A stretch of DNA of 14,548 bases, from contig CAZLHO010000065.1 of NCBI GenBank assembly GCA_964559455.1, positions 1-14,548 of the forward strand, given 5' to 3'. Below the pieces are notes generated by a model. The model saw nothing but the letters and a program-made list of their open reading frames with translations, was not told the DNA's origin and searched no databases. The position numbers were made by a program, and so were the translations under genes. The stretch comes from CAZLHO01 sp964559455 (GTDB lineage: Bacteria; Krumholzibacteriota; Krumholzibacteriia; LZORAL124-64-63). Positions 1-6,168 of this stretch are shown here, piece by piece; position 1 is the first letter of the stretch; each line of letters begins with the position of its first letter.

Positions 1-399
1 CTCGAAATAATCCCTGCTGTATTCCGAGGCCGCGTCGCCGGTGCGGCGCACGTAGTTGTAGGTCAGCGACTCGTTGACTCGATCGGTCAGGTTCGCGGGA
101 TCCAGCTCGACGGCCTTCTGGTAGTAGTCGTAGGCCTGCTCGTAGTTGAGCTTCGCCGCGAGGAAGTCGTTGTCCCGGATCTTCTCCTCGGCCGCCTTGG
201 AGTGGGCCTCGCCCAGATAGAAGAAGGCCTCGGCCTCCTCCGGGTCGTACTCCAGGCCCTCGTGCAGCACCGAGATCGCCTTGTCGGTCTGGTTCTGGTC
301 CAGATAGAGGATGGCGCTGGTCACGTGGGCGGAGCGGCATCCGGCCAGGGCGGCGAGCAGCAAAAGGCCGGCCAGCAGGGTCGTTCGCTTCAGGGTCAT
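1..399 (-). CDS. TPR-containing lipoprotein, partial (N-terminal part)
   Basis: This is the N-terminal 133 codons of an exported lipoprotein; the reading frame stays open to the edge of the window, so the C-terminus is missing. The start ATG (397-399) follows a GGGGGAG ribosome-binding site about 8 nt upstream. Residues 1-20 form a signal peptide (MTLKRT, then a Leu/Ala-rich core) ending in the lipobox LAGC with Cys21, so membrane anchoring by lipidation is expected. The mature part reads as TPR-type helices, with phrases such as DKAISVLHEGLEYDPEEAEAF and YYQKAVELDPAN. TPRs are protein-protein docking scaffolds, but no partner can be named. The 197 bp upstream (400-596) separate it from the glycosyltransferase stop and must hold its promoter; an AT-richer patch at about 530-560 is the only candidate, with no clear boxes. 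The lipoprotein/TPR call is firm; the specific function is unknown. Confidence 0.82.
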   Translation of the reverse strand, partial: MTLKRTTLLAGLLLLAALAGCRSAHVTSAILYLDQNQTDKAISVLHEGLEYDPEEAEAFFYLGEAHSKAAEEKIRDNDFLAAKLNYEQAYDYYQKAVELDPANLTDRVNESLTYNYVRRTGDAASEYSRDYFE

Positions 400-596
400 T
401 AGAAGACTCCCCCTTCGGGAAGACGGGACATGACGAAAACGGATCCGCTCCGTCACGTGTGGGGTGGGACTGGTTCCACGCGCACGCCCGGGGCGGGCGG
501 CTGGGAAGACCGGATCTGGACCTCGTTGAACTAAAGGTAAGCTACAGGAATTAAAAGCCATCGGCGGCGCACTGTCAAGCCGCGACGACGGGGGGC

Positions 597-2582
597 TCAG
601 GGCGCGTCCCCGGCGGGGGCCCGATCCTGCTCCACGCGGCGCAGGTTCTCGAGCAGCGCGGCGTCCCCCGGGGCGACGTCCAGCCCCCGGCGCAGGGCGG
701 CCGCGGCCTCGTCCAGCAGGCCCCGCCGCGCCAGCACGATCCCCAGGTCTCCATGGGCCCGGGCCTCCCCCGGAAAGTCGGCCACGCCCCGCCGCGCCGA
801 GGCCAGGGCCTCGTCCAGGCGGCCCAGGCGCACCAGGCCGACCGTCAGGTTGCGACGCATGACCAGGTCGGCGGGATCCTCGGCCAGGCAGGCCGCCATC
901 ACCGGCGCGGCCTCCTCGATCCGGCCCAGCTCCACCAGCAGCCGCGCCAGGTCCTGGCGGACGGGCAGGGACTCGTCGGCCCGCTGCGCGCCGGCGGCCA
1001 GCACGTCGCGGGCCTCGTCCTTGCGATCGCGCTGGTGCAGCACCTGGGCCAGGCCGCGGTAGGCGGGGGTGTAACCGGGCGCGGCGGCCAGCGCCGAACG
1101 GTACAGGGCCTCGGCCCGGTCCATGCCTTCGCCGAAGCCCGCCGCGTCGCCCTCGTCGCGGGCGTGGCGGGCCACCTCCTGCCAGCGGGCGGCCAGGTTG
1201 CCGTCGCCGGAGGCGTCGAGGCTGGTCATCAGGCCCCCCAGGCCCCAAGGCGCGACCGCCGCCGCCGCGACCGCCAGCACGGCCAACCCCGCGGCCAGGG
1301 CGCGGCCGCGACGCCGGGCCAGCTCGGCGGCGCCGAAGGCGGCGAAGAGGGCCAGGATCGGCACCAGCACCAGCCGGTAGCGCGAGACCACGAAGAAGAC
1401 GCTCTGGGCGGCGACCAGCAGCGCCAGGGCCAGGGCCCAGGGCGCCAGCCGGCGCTCGCGCCGCAGGCGCAGCGCCAGCCCGGTCAGCCCCAAGGCGGCG
1501 ATCAGGCCGTAGGGAACGACCAGCGCCCGCAGCCCCGGGGCGGCCTCGGGCCAGGCCGCCAGGGGCGAGATCTGGGGGATCTCCGGCGAAATCAGGTGCA
1601 GCCGGACCTTGCGCGCCCACAGGCCCAGCGCCCGCAGGGGACGCTCGCGGATGCTGCGCAGGGCCTCCTCGGTCCAGGCGCGGTCGGCGGCGGCCGCCCC
1701 CTCGACCTGCCGGCCCGTCTTCTTGGCCAGGAAGGCGGCGCCGGTGGGGTCGCGGGTCACGTCGAAGCCCAGGAAGCTCTGGAAGAAGCCGTTCGCCTCG
1801 GGGCCGTTGCCGATGTAGAGGTTCACGCCGCCGTTCAGGCTGGTGCCGACCGGACGCCCGGCCTGGGCGCTGTTGTAGGCCGCGACCGGGACGATCATCA
1901 GCAGGGCGCCGGCGGCCAGGGCGGCCAGCACGGGCCAGGGCCTGGGCCGCGCGCGCTGCCACAGGACGATCGCGGCGGGGATCAGCAGCAGCACGGCGTG
2001 CGCGCGCAGCAGCGCCGCCACGCCCACCAGCAGACCCGTCGCCAGGGCGGCGGCCGGCCGCGGCGCGGCGCGATCCCCCTCGCGGGGAGTCAGGCGCAGC
2101 AGCAGCAATGCGGTCAGGAAGGTCAGCGGGATCTCGAGCAGGACCGAGGTCGCGAGCACGGCCGCGGGGCGGTACAGCAGGAAAAGCAGGGGCGGCAGCC
2201 AGGCCCAGCGGCCCAGGCCCAGGCGGCGGCCGGCGGCGGCCAGCGACACGGCGACGCCGGCCCAGAGCAGGACCTGCAGCACGCGCAGGCCGGTCGGCGG
2301 GGCGCCCACGCGCACGCCGCCCGCGGTCAGGTCCCGGCCCGAGCCGGTGACGGCCACCAGATAGGGATAGAGCGACGACATGTAGAAGGGCCGGCCGGGC
2401 AGCAGGCGCCCTTCGGCGATGGCCGCCCCCTCGCCCAGGTAGAAGGCCTCGTCCAGCACCGGGGCGCGCCCCAGCACCGAGGCGTCGACGTCCCGCCAGA
2501 CCCACGCCCACCACGCCGCCGCCGCGATCACGACCGGCAGCGCCAGCAGGATCAGACCTTTGCGGGAAGGGGAGCGGAGCAT
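597..2582 (-). CDS. GT-C type membrane glycosyltransferase with C-terminal TPR domain
   Basis: The 661-residue product looks like a polytopic GT-C fold glycosyltransferase (ArnT/PMT/GT39-like), which transfers sugars from polyprenyl-phosphate donors on the outer face of the inner membrane. After the first membrane helix (about residues 9-29) comes a periplasmic loop with the acidic pair D44-E45 (VLDEAFYLGEG), where GT-C enzymes carry their catalytic or metal-binding acid. Many hydrophobic helices follow to about residue 460. The last ~175 residues (about 487-661) are soluble TPR-like repeats, e.g. GRIEEAAPVMAACLAEDPAD and GRLDEALASARRGVADFP. The ATG at 2580-2582 has a GGAGG site about 5 nt upstream. 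The open frame continues upstream to 3713, but that part runs antisense-shifted through ychF and is not coding. The gene starts 29 bp after the ychF stop, so cotranscription with ychF is likely. Acceptor and donor are unknown. Confidence 0.8.
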   Translation of the reverse strand: MLRSPSRKGLILLALPVVIAAAAWWAWVWRDVDASVLGRAPVLDEAFYLGEGAAIAEGRLLPGRPFYMSSLYPYLVAVTGSGRDLTAGGVRVGAPPTGLRVLQVLLWAGVAVSLAAAGRRLGLGRWAWLPPLLFLLYRPAAVLATSVLLEIPLTFLTALLLLRLTPREGDRAAPRPAAALATGLLVGVAALLRAHAVLLLIPAAIVLWQRARPRPWPVLAALAAGALLMIVPVAAYNSAQAGRPVGTSLNGGVNLYIGNGPEANGFFQSFLGFDVTRDPTGAAFLAKKTGRQVEGAAAADRAWTEEALRSIRERPLRALGLWARKVRLHLISPEIPQISPLAAWPEAAPGLRALVVPYGLIAALGLTGLALRLRRERRLAPWALALALLVAAQSVFFVVSRYRLVLVPILALFAAFGAAELARRRGRALAAGLAVLAVAAAAVAPWGLGGLMTSLDASGDGNLAARWQEVARHARDEGDAAGFGEGMDRAEALYRSALAAAPGYTPAYRGLAQVLHQRDRKDEARDVLAAGAQRADESLPVRQDLARLLVELGRIEEAAPVMAACLAEDPADLVMRRNLTVGLVRLGRLDEALASARRGVADFPGEARAHGDLGIVLARRGLLDEAAAALRRGLDVAPGDAALLENLRRVEQDRAPAGDAP

Positions 2583-2611
2583 CGTTCCTCCGGGCGACGG
2601 CCGCGAGCGGG

Positions 2612-3661
2612 TCAGACGCTGAAGCGGATGTTGAGCACGTCGCCGTCCTGCACGACGTAGTTCTTGCCCTCCAGGCGCATCTTGTTGGCCTGCTTGACCT
2701 GCGAAAGCCCGCCGGCGGCGACCAGGTCGTCGTAGGCGCAGGTCTCGGCCCGGATGAAGCCGCGCTCCATGTCCGAGTGGATGACCCCGGCGGCCTCGGG
2801 GGCGTGGGCGCCGCGGCGCACCGTCCAGGCGCGGCACTCGTCCTCGCCGACGGTGAAGAAGCTGATCACGCCCAGGGCCTCGTAGGCGGCGCGGACCATG
2901 CGGTGGGCGGCGGGCTCGTCGATGCCCAGCTCGGCCAGGAACTCGCGCCGTTCGTCGGCGGGCAGCTCGGCCAGCTCGGCCTCGACCTTGGCGCAGAGGT
3001 CCACGACCTGGGCGCCGCCGTCGCGGGCGGCCGCCGTGTGGGCGGGATCGACGCCGTCCTCGCCGCCGTTGAGCGCGATCATCAGGGGCTTCAGCGTCAG
3101 GAAGGAGAAGCCGCTGACGAGCTTCTGCTCGTCGGGCGTCAGCGTGAGCTCGCGCAGGGGGCGGCCGGTCTCGAGCTGGTCCTTGAAGCGCTCCATCAAC
3201 GGCGGCTCGATGGCGACGTCGACCTTGCCCAGCAGCTTGCGGTCCTTGCCCAGCCGCTCGAGCCGCTTCTCGACGATCTGCAGGTCGGCCAGGGCCAGCT
3301 CCAGGGCCAGGGTCTCGATCTCGCCGGCCGGGTCGGGCTCGCTGACGCCGTCGTCGAAGCAGCGCACGACCTGGGCCAGGGCGTCCATCTTGCGCCCGTG
3401 CTCCAGGAAGCGGATGCTCTCGCGCTCGGCCGCGATGCCGCCCGGCTCGAAGCCCGGCACGTCGACCCACTCGACGGTGGCGTCGACCTGCCGCTTCGGC
3501 TTGAACATGGCGGTCAGCCGGTCCAGGCGCGGGTCGGGCACCTTGCCCACGGCGCGGTGGGGATCGACGCCGCCCTGCCCCACCGGCGCGCCGGCGCCGG
3601 TGATGGCGTTGAACAGGGTCGTCTTGCCCGTGTACTTCAATCCGATGATGCCGATCTGCAC
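2612..3661 (-). CDS. ychF: YchF-like (Obg family) nucleotide-binding ATPase with TGS domain
   Basis: This 349-residue P-loop protein belongs to the Obg/YchF branch, whose members bind ATP rather than GTP and associate with ribosomes or stress responses. The G1 loop is GLKYTGKT (residues 7-14). The G3 element is DVPG-F (67-71), with a hydrophobic residue in place of the catalytic Gln. The G4 element is NGGE (198-201), matching the NxxE that gives YchF its adenine preference. The C-terminal TGS/DUF933 part (about 267-347) is strongly conserved: RAWTV, AAGVIHSDMERGFIRAE and EGKNYVVQDGDVLNIRF. The G2 region lacks the NYPFATI stretch of standard YchF, so it may be the divergent paralogous subgroup. 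The start is the GTG at 3659-3661, with GGGAGG 6 nt upstream; the longer open frame upstream lies over the methyltransferase gene and is rejected. A candidate promoter is at 3703-3732. Confidence 0.9.
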   Translation of the reverse strand: MQIGIIGLKYTGKTTLFNAITGAGAPVGQGGVDPHRAVGKVPDPRLDRLTAMFKPKRQVDATVEWVDVPGFEPGGIAAERESIRFLEHGRKMDALAQVVRCFDDGVSEPDPAGEIETLALELALADLQIVEKRLERLGKDRKLLGKVDVAIEPPLMERFKDQLETGRPLRELTLTPDEQKLVSGFSFLTLKPLMIALNGGEDGVDPAHTAAARDGGAQVVDLCAKVEAELAELPADERREFLAELGIDEPAAHRMVRAAYEALGVISFFTVGEDECRAWTVRRGAHAPEAAGVIHSDMERGFIRAETCAYDDLVAAGGLSQVKQANKMRLEGKNYVVQDGDVLNIRFSV

Positions 3662-3702
3662 GATGATCCTCCCTGGGGCGGGCCCGTCCTGGGCGCCGCC
3701 GC

Positions 3703-3732
3703 AGTATAGCCAATTCGGGGGCCCCGGGCCAA
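3703..3732 (-). promoter_or_regulatory. Candidate sigma-70-type promoter for the ychF-glycosyltransferase unit
   Basis: Read on the minus strand, TTGGCC (3727-3732) and TATACT (3703-3708) are separated by 18 bp. TATACT matches 5 of 6 bases of the -10 consensus and is preceded by TGGC, giving an extended -10 look. It lies about 42 bp upstream of the ychF GTG start, just past the methyltransferase stop. This is seen in sequence only; the sigma factor of this lineage is not known. Confidence 0.4.
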
Positions 3733-3735
3733 ATA

Positions 3736-4629
3736 TCAGCTCGTCGCCGACCGCAGGCGCGCCACCATGCCCGCCGCCGGCGCGCCGTCCGGATCGCGGT
3801 CCTCGACGTGGACGAGGGTCTCGAAGCGCTCGGCCGGCAGCAGCCGCGGCAGTTCGCCCGGCTCGAGGCAGTGACGGCGGTCGGGCAGATCGGCGCCGGG
3901 CTCCCAGCGATAGGTGCGGACCATCGCCACTCCGCCGGGCGCCAGCAGTTCGGGCAGACGGGCCAGCAGGGGGCGCTCCAGGAAGCGGAAGGCCAGCACG
4001 GCGGCCCACGGTCCGGCCGGAACGCTCTCCGGGCGCGAAAGGTCGGCGCAGACGGCTTCGAGGACCACGCCCTCGCGCACGGCCAGCAGCCTGGCCTTGG
4101 CCAGCGCCTCGGGGTGGCGGTCGACGGCCGTGACCCGCCGCCCCCGCATCGCCAGCCACACGGCGGCGCGGCCGTTGCCGGCGCCCAGGTCCAGCACCGG
4201 GCCGGCCGCGGGCGGCGGCAGCAGGTCGGCGTGCTCGGCCAGGAAAGGCGGCGGCCGCCAGAGCCGGTCGGCGCAGGGGCCGGAAGCCACGCGCCCGGGG
4301 GGCAGCCCGTCCAGGACCGCGTCGGTCAGGTGCATGCCGCGCGTGCGGGGCCGGCCGCGGGCGCGCAGGAAGGCGACCACGGTCCGCACCTGCTCCGGGT
4401 CGTCGCCGACGACCAGCAGCGCCTCGTGCCGCGGCGGCAGCAACGGCGCGGGCAGGGCGTCGGCCAGGGCGTCGACGTCGCCGCCGGACGCGGGCGCGGG
4501 CAGGTTCACCGAACCCGCCAGGCGCCGGGCCGCGAAGTCGGCGGGCGGCCGCAGGTCGACGACGTTGCGCTCGCGTCGGGCCGCCGGCCCTTCCGGTCCC
4601 CCCTGCTCTTTCTCCCTTTCCCCGTTCAC
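3736..4629 (-). CDS. Degenerate rhodanese fused to SAM-dependent methyltransferase
   Basis: The 297-residue protein has two parts. Residues ~20-110 look like a rhodanese-like fold: VVDLRPPADFAARRLAGSVN resembles the usual 'DvR...Ef..GHipGAiN' entry. The loop after LLVVGDDPEQ, where rhodaneses carry the catalytic Cys, has no Cys, so sulfur transfer is unlikely and the domain is probably structural or regulatory. A linker with RLWRPPPFLAE (about 122-132) leads into a class I methyltransferase. Motif I is VLDLGAGNG (145-153), the acidic residue ending beta-2 is D170 (VTAVD), and LAPGGVAMVRTY fits the later strand. The substrate is unknown; TehB-like and UbiE-like enzymes share this core. The start is GTG (4627-4629) with GGGGGAA about 6 nt upstream. 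It is divergent from ogt across 68 bp and ends 74 bp before the ychF start. Confidence 0.8.
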   Translation of the reverse strand: MNGEREKEQGGPEGPAARRERNVVDLRPPADFAARRLAGSVNLPAPASGGDVDALADALPAPLLPPRHEALLVVGDDPEQVRTVVAFLRARGRPRTRGMHLTDAVLDGLPPGRVASGPCADRLWRPPPFLAEHADLLPPPAAGPVLDLGAGNGRAAVWLAMRGRRVTAVDRHPEALAKARLLAVREGVVLEAVCADLSRPESVPAGPWAAVLAFRFLERPLLARLPELLAPGGVAMVRTYRWEPGADLPDRRHCLEPGELPRLLPAERFETLVHVEDRDPDGAPAAGMVARLRSATS

Positions 4630-4655
4630 GATGCTTCCCCCGTCCCTGGGGTTTC

Positions 4656-4664
4656 TGCTAAGAT
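4656..4664 (+). promoter_or_regulatory. Candidate extended -10 element for ogt
   Basis: TGCTAAGAT lies in the 68-bp divergent region between the methyltransferase and ogt starts, 33 bp before the ogt ATG. The TGn-TAAGAT pattern fits an extended -10 (4 of 6 core matches). No convincing -35 box is present upstream. This is the only promoter-like element I see in the gap. Confidence 0.3.
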
Positions 4665-4697
4665 GCTCCCCGTCCCCGCACCCGGGAGCTGTCCAGA

Positions 4698-5246
4698 ATG
4701 CGCCTGAACTACGCCCTGCTGCTGAACATCCTCGACCCCCTGCTGGCCATCTCCGGCGAGAAGGGGCTGCTGCGCCTGGCCTTCCTGACCGAGGCCTACG
4801 AGTACAAGACCCTGGCCCACGCCTACGCCCGCGGGCTGGGCGACGAGGTCGAGCTGACCGAGAACGCCCGCGCCTTCGCTCCCCTGCGCGCCCAGCTGGC
4901 CGAGTACTTCACCGGCACCCGCCAGCGCTTCGACCTGCCGCTGGACATGCGGGGCAGCGCCTTCCAGCTGTCGGTCTGGCGCCGCCTGCAGACGATACCC
5001 TACGGGCATCTGCGCTCCTACAAGCAGATCGCCGAGCAGATCGGCCAACGCGGCGCCGCCCGGGCCGTGGGCCAGGCCGCGGGCCAGAACCCCCTGCCGA
5101 TCATCGTGCCCTGCCACCGCGTCGTGGCCGCCGACGGCGACCTGACTGGCTTCGCCGGGGGCATGTTCCTGAAGGCCCAGCTGCTGCGGCTCGAGGGACA
5201 CACCCTGGGCGAGAACCGCCGCGTGGTAGCTCCCCGGTTATTCTAG
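4698..5246 (+). CDS. ogt: Methylated-DNA--protein-cysteine methyltransferase (O6-alkylguanine repair)
   Basis: This suicide DNA-repair enzyme transfers alkyl groups from O6-alkylguanine (and O4-alkylthymine) to its own cysteine. The 182-residue product has the active-site signature NPLPIIVPCHRV, with acceptor Cys139 and His140, and the preceding Asn131 expected in the family. The DNA-binding helix-turn-helix with its Arg finger is visible as IPYGHLRSYKQIAEQIG...ARAVG (finger probably Arg122). The C-terminal lock region TGFAGGMFLKAQLLRLEG includes Glu166, which in this family completes the Cys-His-Glu network. The N-terminal half (about 1-80) is the poorly conserved ribonuclease-like domain. 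ATG 4698 is preceded by GGGAG about 9 nt upstream. Length and motif order are normal and nothing is missing. The gene is convergent with the winged-helix gene, with only 4 bp between the two stop codons, so their 3' ends probably overlap as transcripts. Confidence 0.95.
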   Translation: MRLNYALLLNILDPLLAISGEKGLLRLAFLTEAYEYKTLAHAYARGLGDEVELTENARAFAPLRAQLAEYFTGTRQRFDLPLDMRGSAFQLSVWRRLQTIPYGHLRSYKQIAEQIGQRGAARAVGQAAGQNPLPIIVPCHRVVAADGDLTGFAGGMFLKAQLLRLEGHTLGENRRVVAPRLF

Positions 5247-5250
5247 ACTG

Positions 5251-5580
5251 CTAGCTCTCCAGCCCCGGCACGATCTGCCGCAGTTCGTCGACGTAGGCGG
5301 CGAAGTCGCGCCGTCCGGCCGCGGTCAGGCTGACGTCCGTGCGCGGCCGCTTGTTCACGAAGCGCTTCCGCACCCGCACCACTCCCCCCTCTTCCAGGCG
5401 CGACAAGTGCACCGACAGGGTGCCGTCGGTCAGCTTCAGCAGGGAACGCAATTCGGTGAACGAGGCCGGACCGGCCCGCATGAGGTGGGAGAGAATGAGC
5501 AGCCGCACCCGCCCGTGGATCAGGGACGGCAACGGCTCTCCCCCGCCGGCCGTCGCCGGGGGGGTCGCCTTGCGCGTCAC
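5251..5580 (-). CDS. Winged-helix transcriptional regulator (HTH_34/MarR-like)
   Basis: The 109-residue protein is a single winged-helix DNA-binding domain. It opens with IHGRVRLLILSHLM (helix 1, about 21-34). The helix-turn-helix follows, with recognition helix LTDGTLSVHLSRLEE (about 50-64), then the wing VVRVRKRFVNKRPRTDVSLTAAG (split here as VVRVRKRFV and NKRPRTDVSLT). A last helix, AYVDELRQIV, probably dimerises. This matches the small 'winged helix DNA-binding domain' family that often acts as a local repressor; I see no ligand domain or metal-binding Cys cluster. The start is GTG (5578-5580), with AAGGAGG about 10 nt upstream, a rather long spacing. The 350 bp upstream are hairpin-rich and lead back to a candidate promoter/operator at 5919-5954, suggesting autoregulation (inference). 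The target genes are unknown; rocD is the nearest other candidate. Confidence 0.85.
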   Translation of the reverse strand: MTRKATPPATAGGGEPLPSLIHGRVRLLILSHLMRAGPASFTELRSLLKLTDGTLSVHLSRLEEGGVVRVRKRFVNKRPRTDVSLTAAGRRDFAAYVDELRQIVPGLES

Positions 5581-5618
5581 GCCTCTGGGGCCTCCTTGCC
5601 TCCGTCGGCCGCGATTTT

Positions 5619-5829
5619 GGAGGGGGGTGCTCGCGGCGCCCCCCTCCCAGGTCGGTCCTCACCGCCTGCCGCCCCGACCCCTGCGCAAGCGCAGCAGGGA
5701 ATCGGTTCGGCGAGGGGGTGGTTCCATGCCCAGGACCTGAAACCACCCCCCGGGGCCAGCCGGTCGGGGCTCCTTCCCCGCCTCAGCAATGCTGAGGTCC
5801 TCGGCCTTCACCGGCGCTCCATCCGGACC
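5619..5829. other. Cluster of consecutive inverted repeats (hairpins), no gene
   Basis: The regulator-rocD interval has no convincing coding sequence in this part but holds a dense series of perfect or near-perfect inverted repeats. They are: 5619-5627 with 5639-5647 (9 bp perfect, extending to about 12 bp, 5-nt loop); 5650-5654 with 5675-5679; 5681-5686 with 5689-5694; 5714-5723 with 5741-5750 (10 bp perfect, 17-nt loop); 5765-5769 with 5776-5780; and 5781-5787 with 5791-5797 (7 bp, 3-nt loop). A weaker pair is 5796-5800 with 5825-5829. None is followed by a T-run, so they are not ordinary terminators. They could form a structured RNA on either strand or be the long leader of the regulator mRNA. 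High GC makes short stems common, but 9-12 bp perfect stems are less expected by chance. Confidence 0.45.
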
Positions 5830-5892
5830 CGGCGACATCCCTCGGATCGGACCATCAAAGGCCAGCGAATCCTTGCGGGCTCGGGCGGCCAT
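5659..5892 (-). CDS. Doubtful small ORF (77 codons) upstream of the regulator
   Basis: An open frame starts at ATG 5890-5892 and ends with TGA at 5659, 78 bp before the regulator start. A purine-rich AGGGGG (5905-5910) sits 12 nt upstream of this ATG. It sits 8 nt upstream of a second, out-of-frame ATG (5894-5896) that would give only a 13-residue peptide. The product is Arg/Pro/Gly-rich with no recognised domain. Codons such as CGA, GAT and GGT are more frequent than in neighbouring genes, and several strong hairpins lie inside it. These points argue for non-coding leader sequence rather than a gene. It is listed because it sits correctly behind the candidate promoter at 5922-5950. Confidence 0.15.
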   Translation of the reverse strand: MAARARKDSLAFDGPIRGMSPGPDGAPVKAEDLSIAEAGKEPRPAGPGGWFQVLGMEPPPRRTDSLLRLRRGRGGRR

Positions 5893-5901
5893 CCATGGCC
5901 G
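5886..5901. repeat. Perfect 7-bp inverted repeat
   Basis: CGGCCAT (5886-5892) and ATGGCCG (5895-5901) are perfect inverted copies around a 2-bp centre. The repeat covers both possible minus-strand ATG codons of the doubtful small ORF, so on RNA it would hide them, and on DNA it could be a dimer-binding site. Function is unknown. Confidence 0.4.
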
Positions 5902-5918
5902 TATCCCCCTGGGCTTTC

Positions 5919-5954
5919 ACTTGAATACTCCAAGTACTTCGGCTTTTCAAGTAC
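5919..5954 (-). promoter_or_regulatory. AT-rich promoter with overlapping CAAGTAC/GTACTTG operator-like boxes
   Basis: On the minus strand TTGAAA (5945-5950) and TATTCA (5922-5927) are separated by exactly 17 bp, a plausible sigma-70 promoter firing toward the winged-helix gene. Three related boxes lie on it: ACTTGAA at 5919-5925, the palindrome AAGTACTT at 5932-5939, and TCAAGTAC at 5947-5954. GTACTT (5934-5939) and AAGTAC (5949-5954) form a 6-bp inverted repeat spaced 9 bp. Boxes covering the -35, spacer and -10 are the layout expected of a repressor operator. The nearby winged-helix protein is the obvious candidate to bind it (inference). Transcription toward rocD from the same island is possible, but I see no clear plus-strand boxes. 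Confidence 0.45.
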
Positions 5955-5978
5955 AAAAATGGATTTTTCGCAAAAAAA

Positions 5979-6024
5979 TTCGGCCCCCTCCACGGAGGGC
6001 CTCCGGGAGCCGTAAAGGGCCGAA
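5979..6024 (+). other. Structured leader segment upstream of rocD (branched hairpin)
   Basis: TTCGGCCC (5979-5986) pairs perfectly with GGGCCGAA (6017-6024), closing two small inner hairpins: CCTC/GAGG around CACG, and CTC/GAG around CGG, giving a three-way-junction shape. A competing pairing is visible between GATTTTTCG (5962-5970) and CGAAAATC (6021-6028, one base bulged), which would open the closing stem. Downstream lie AGGGC/GCCCT complementarity (about 6049-6076) and then the terminator-like hairpin at 6079-6105. It resembles a regulatory leader but matches no riboswitch class I can name. Confidence 0.35.
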
Positions 6025-6078
6025 AATCGGCGTTCAGGGGGTTGGCAAGAAGGGCGGCGCAGCCTATGTTTGCCCTGC

Positions 6079-6105
6079 CGGCGGTCCGCGGCGACCGCCG
6101 TTTTT
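6079..6105 (+). terminator. Intrinsic-terminator-like hairpin in the rocD leader
   Basis: CGGCGGTC (6079-6086) and GACCGCCG (6093-6100) form a perfect 8-bp stem with a 6-nt loop, followed directly by TTTTT (6101-6105). This is the classic plus-strand rho-independent layout. It lies 63 bp upstream of the rocD ATG. It may end a transcript from upstream, or act as an attenuator if the rocD promoter lies further upstream in the AT-rich island at 5920-5980. No strong promoter is visible between 6105 and 6168, which favours attenuation, but weakly. Confidence 0.6.
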
Positions 6106-6168
6106 CACGCTCCGTCCCCGGCAGGGTCGACCGGGCGCCTACACAGGATCCATGTCCGGAGGTTTGTC

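Noticed and set aside
400..596. A tRNA or strong terminator in the gap between the lipoprotein and glycosyltransferase genes
   Set aside because: GGTTCCACGC looks vaguely like a T-arm, but no cloverleaf can be drawn. The GCC/GGC stem before TTTT is only 3 bp.
597..3713. A single 1038-codon minus-strand frame spanning the glycosyltransferase and the ychF locus
   Set aside because: Its first ~377 codons run out of frame through ychF and give Arg/Pro-rich nonsense. A proper ATG with GGAGG at 2582 starts the real protein.
2612..4159. An N-terminally extended YchF of 515 residues
   Set aside because: The extension overlaps the methyltransferase gene in another frame and is low-complexity; the GTG at 3661 has a good ribosome-binding site and gives the normal family length.
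5619..5829. The hairpin series as a CRISPR array or REP repeat array
   Set aside because: The stems differ from each other in sequence and spacing; there is no repeated unit, and no cas genes are nearby.
6030..6105. A c-di-GMP (GEMM) riboswitch, because of GGCGCAGCC before the hairpin
   Set aside because: The other conserved segments of that class are missing and the resemblance is limited to a few bases.
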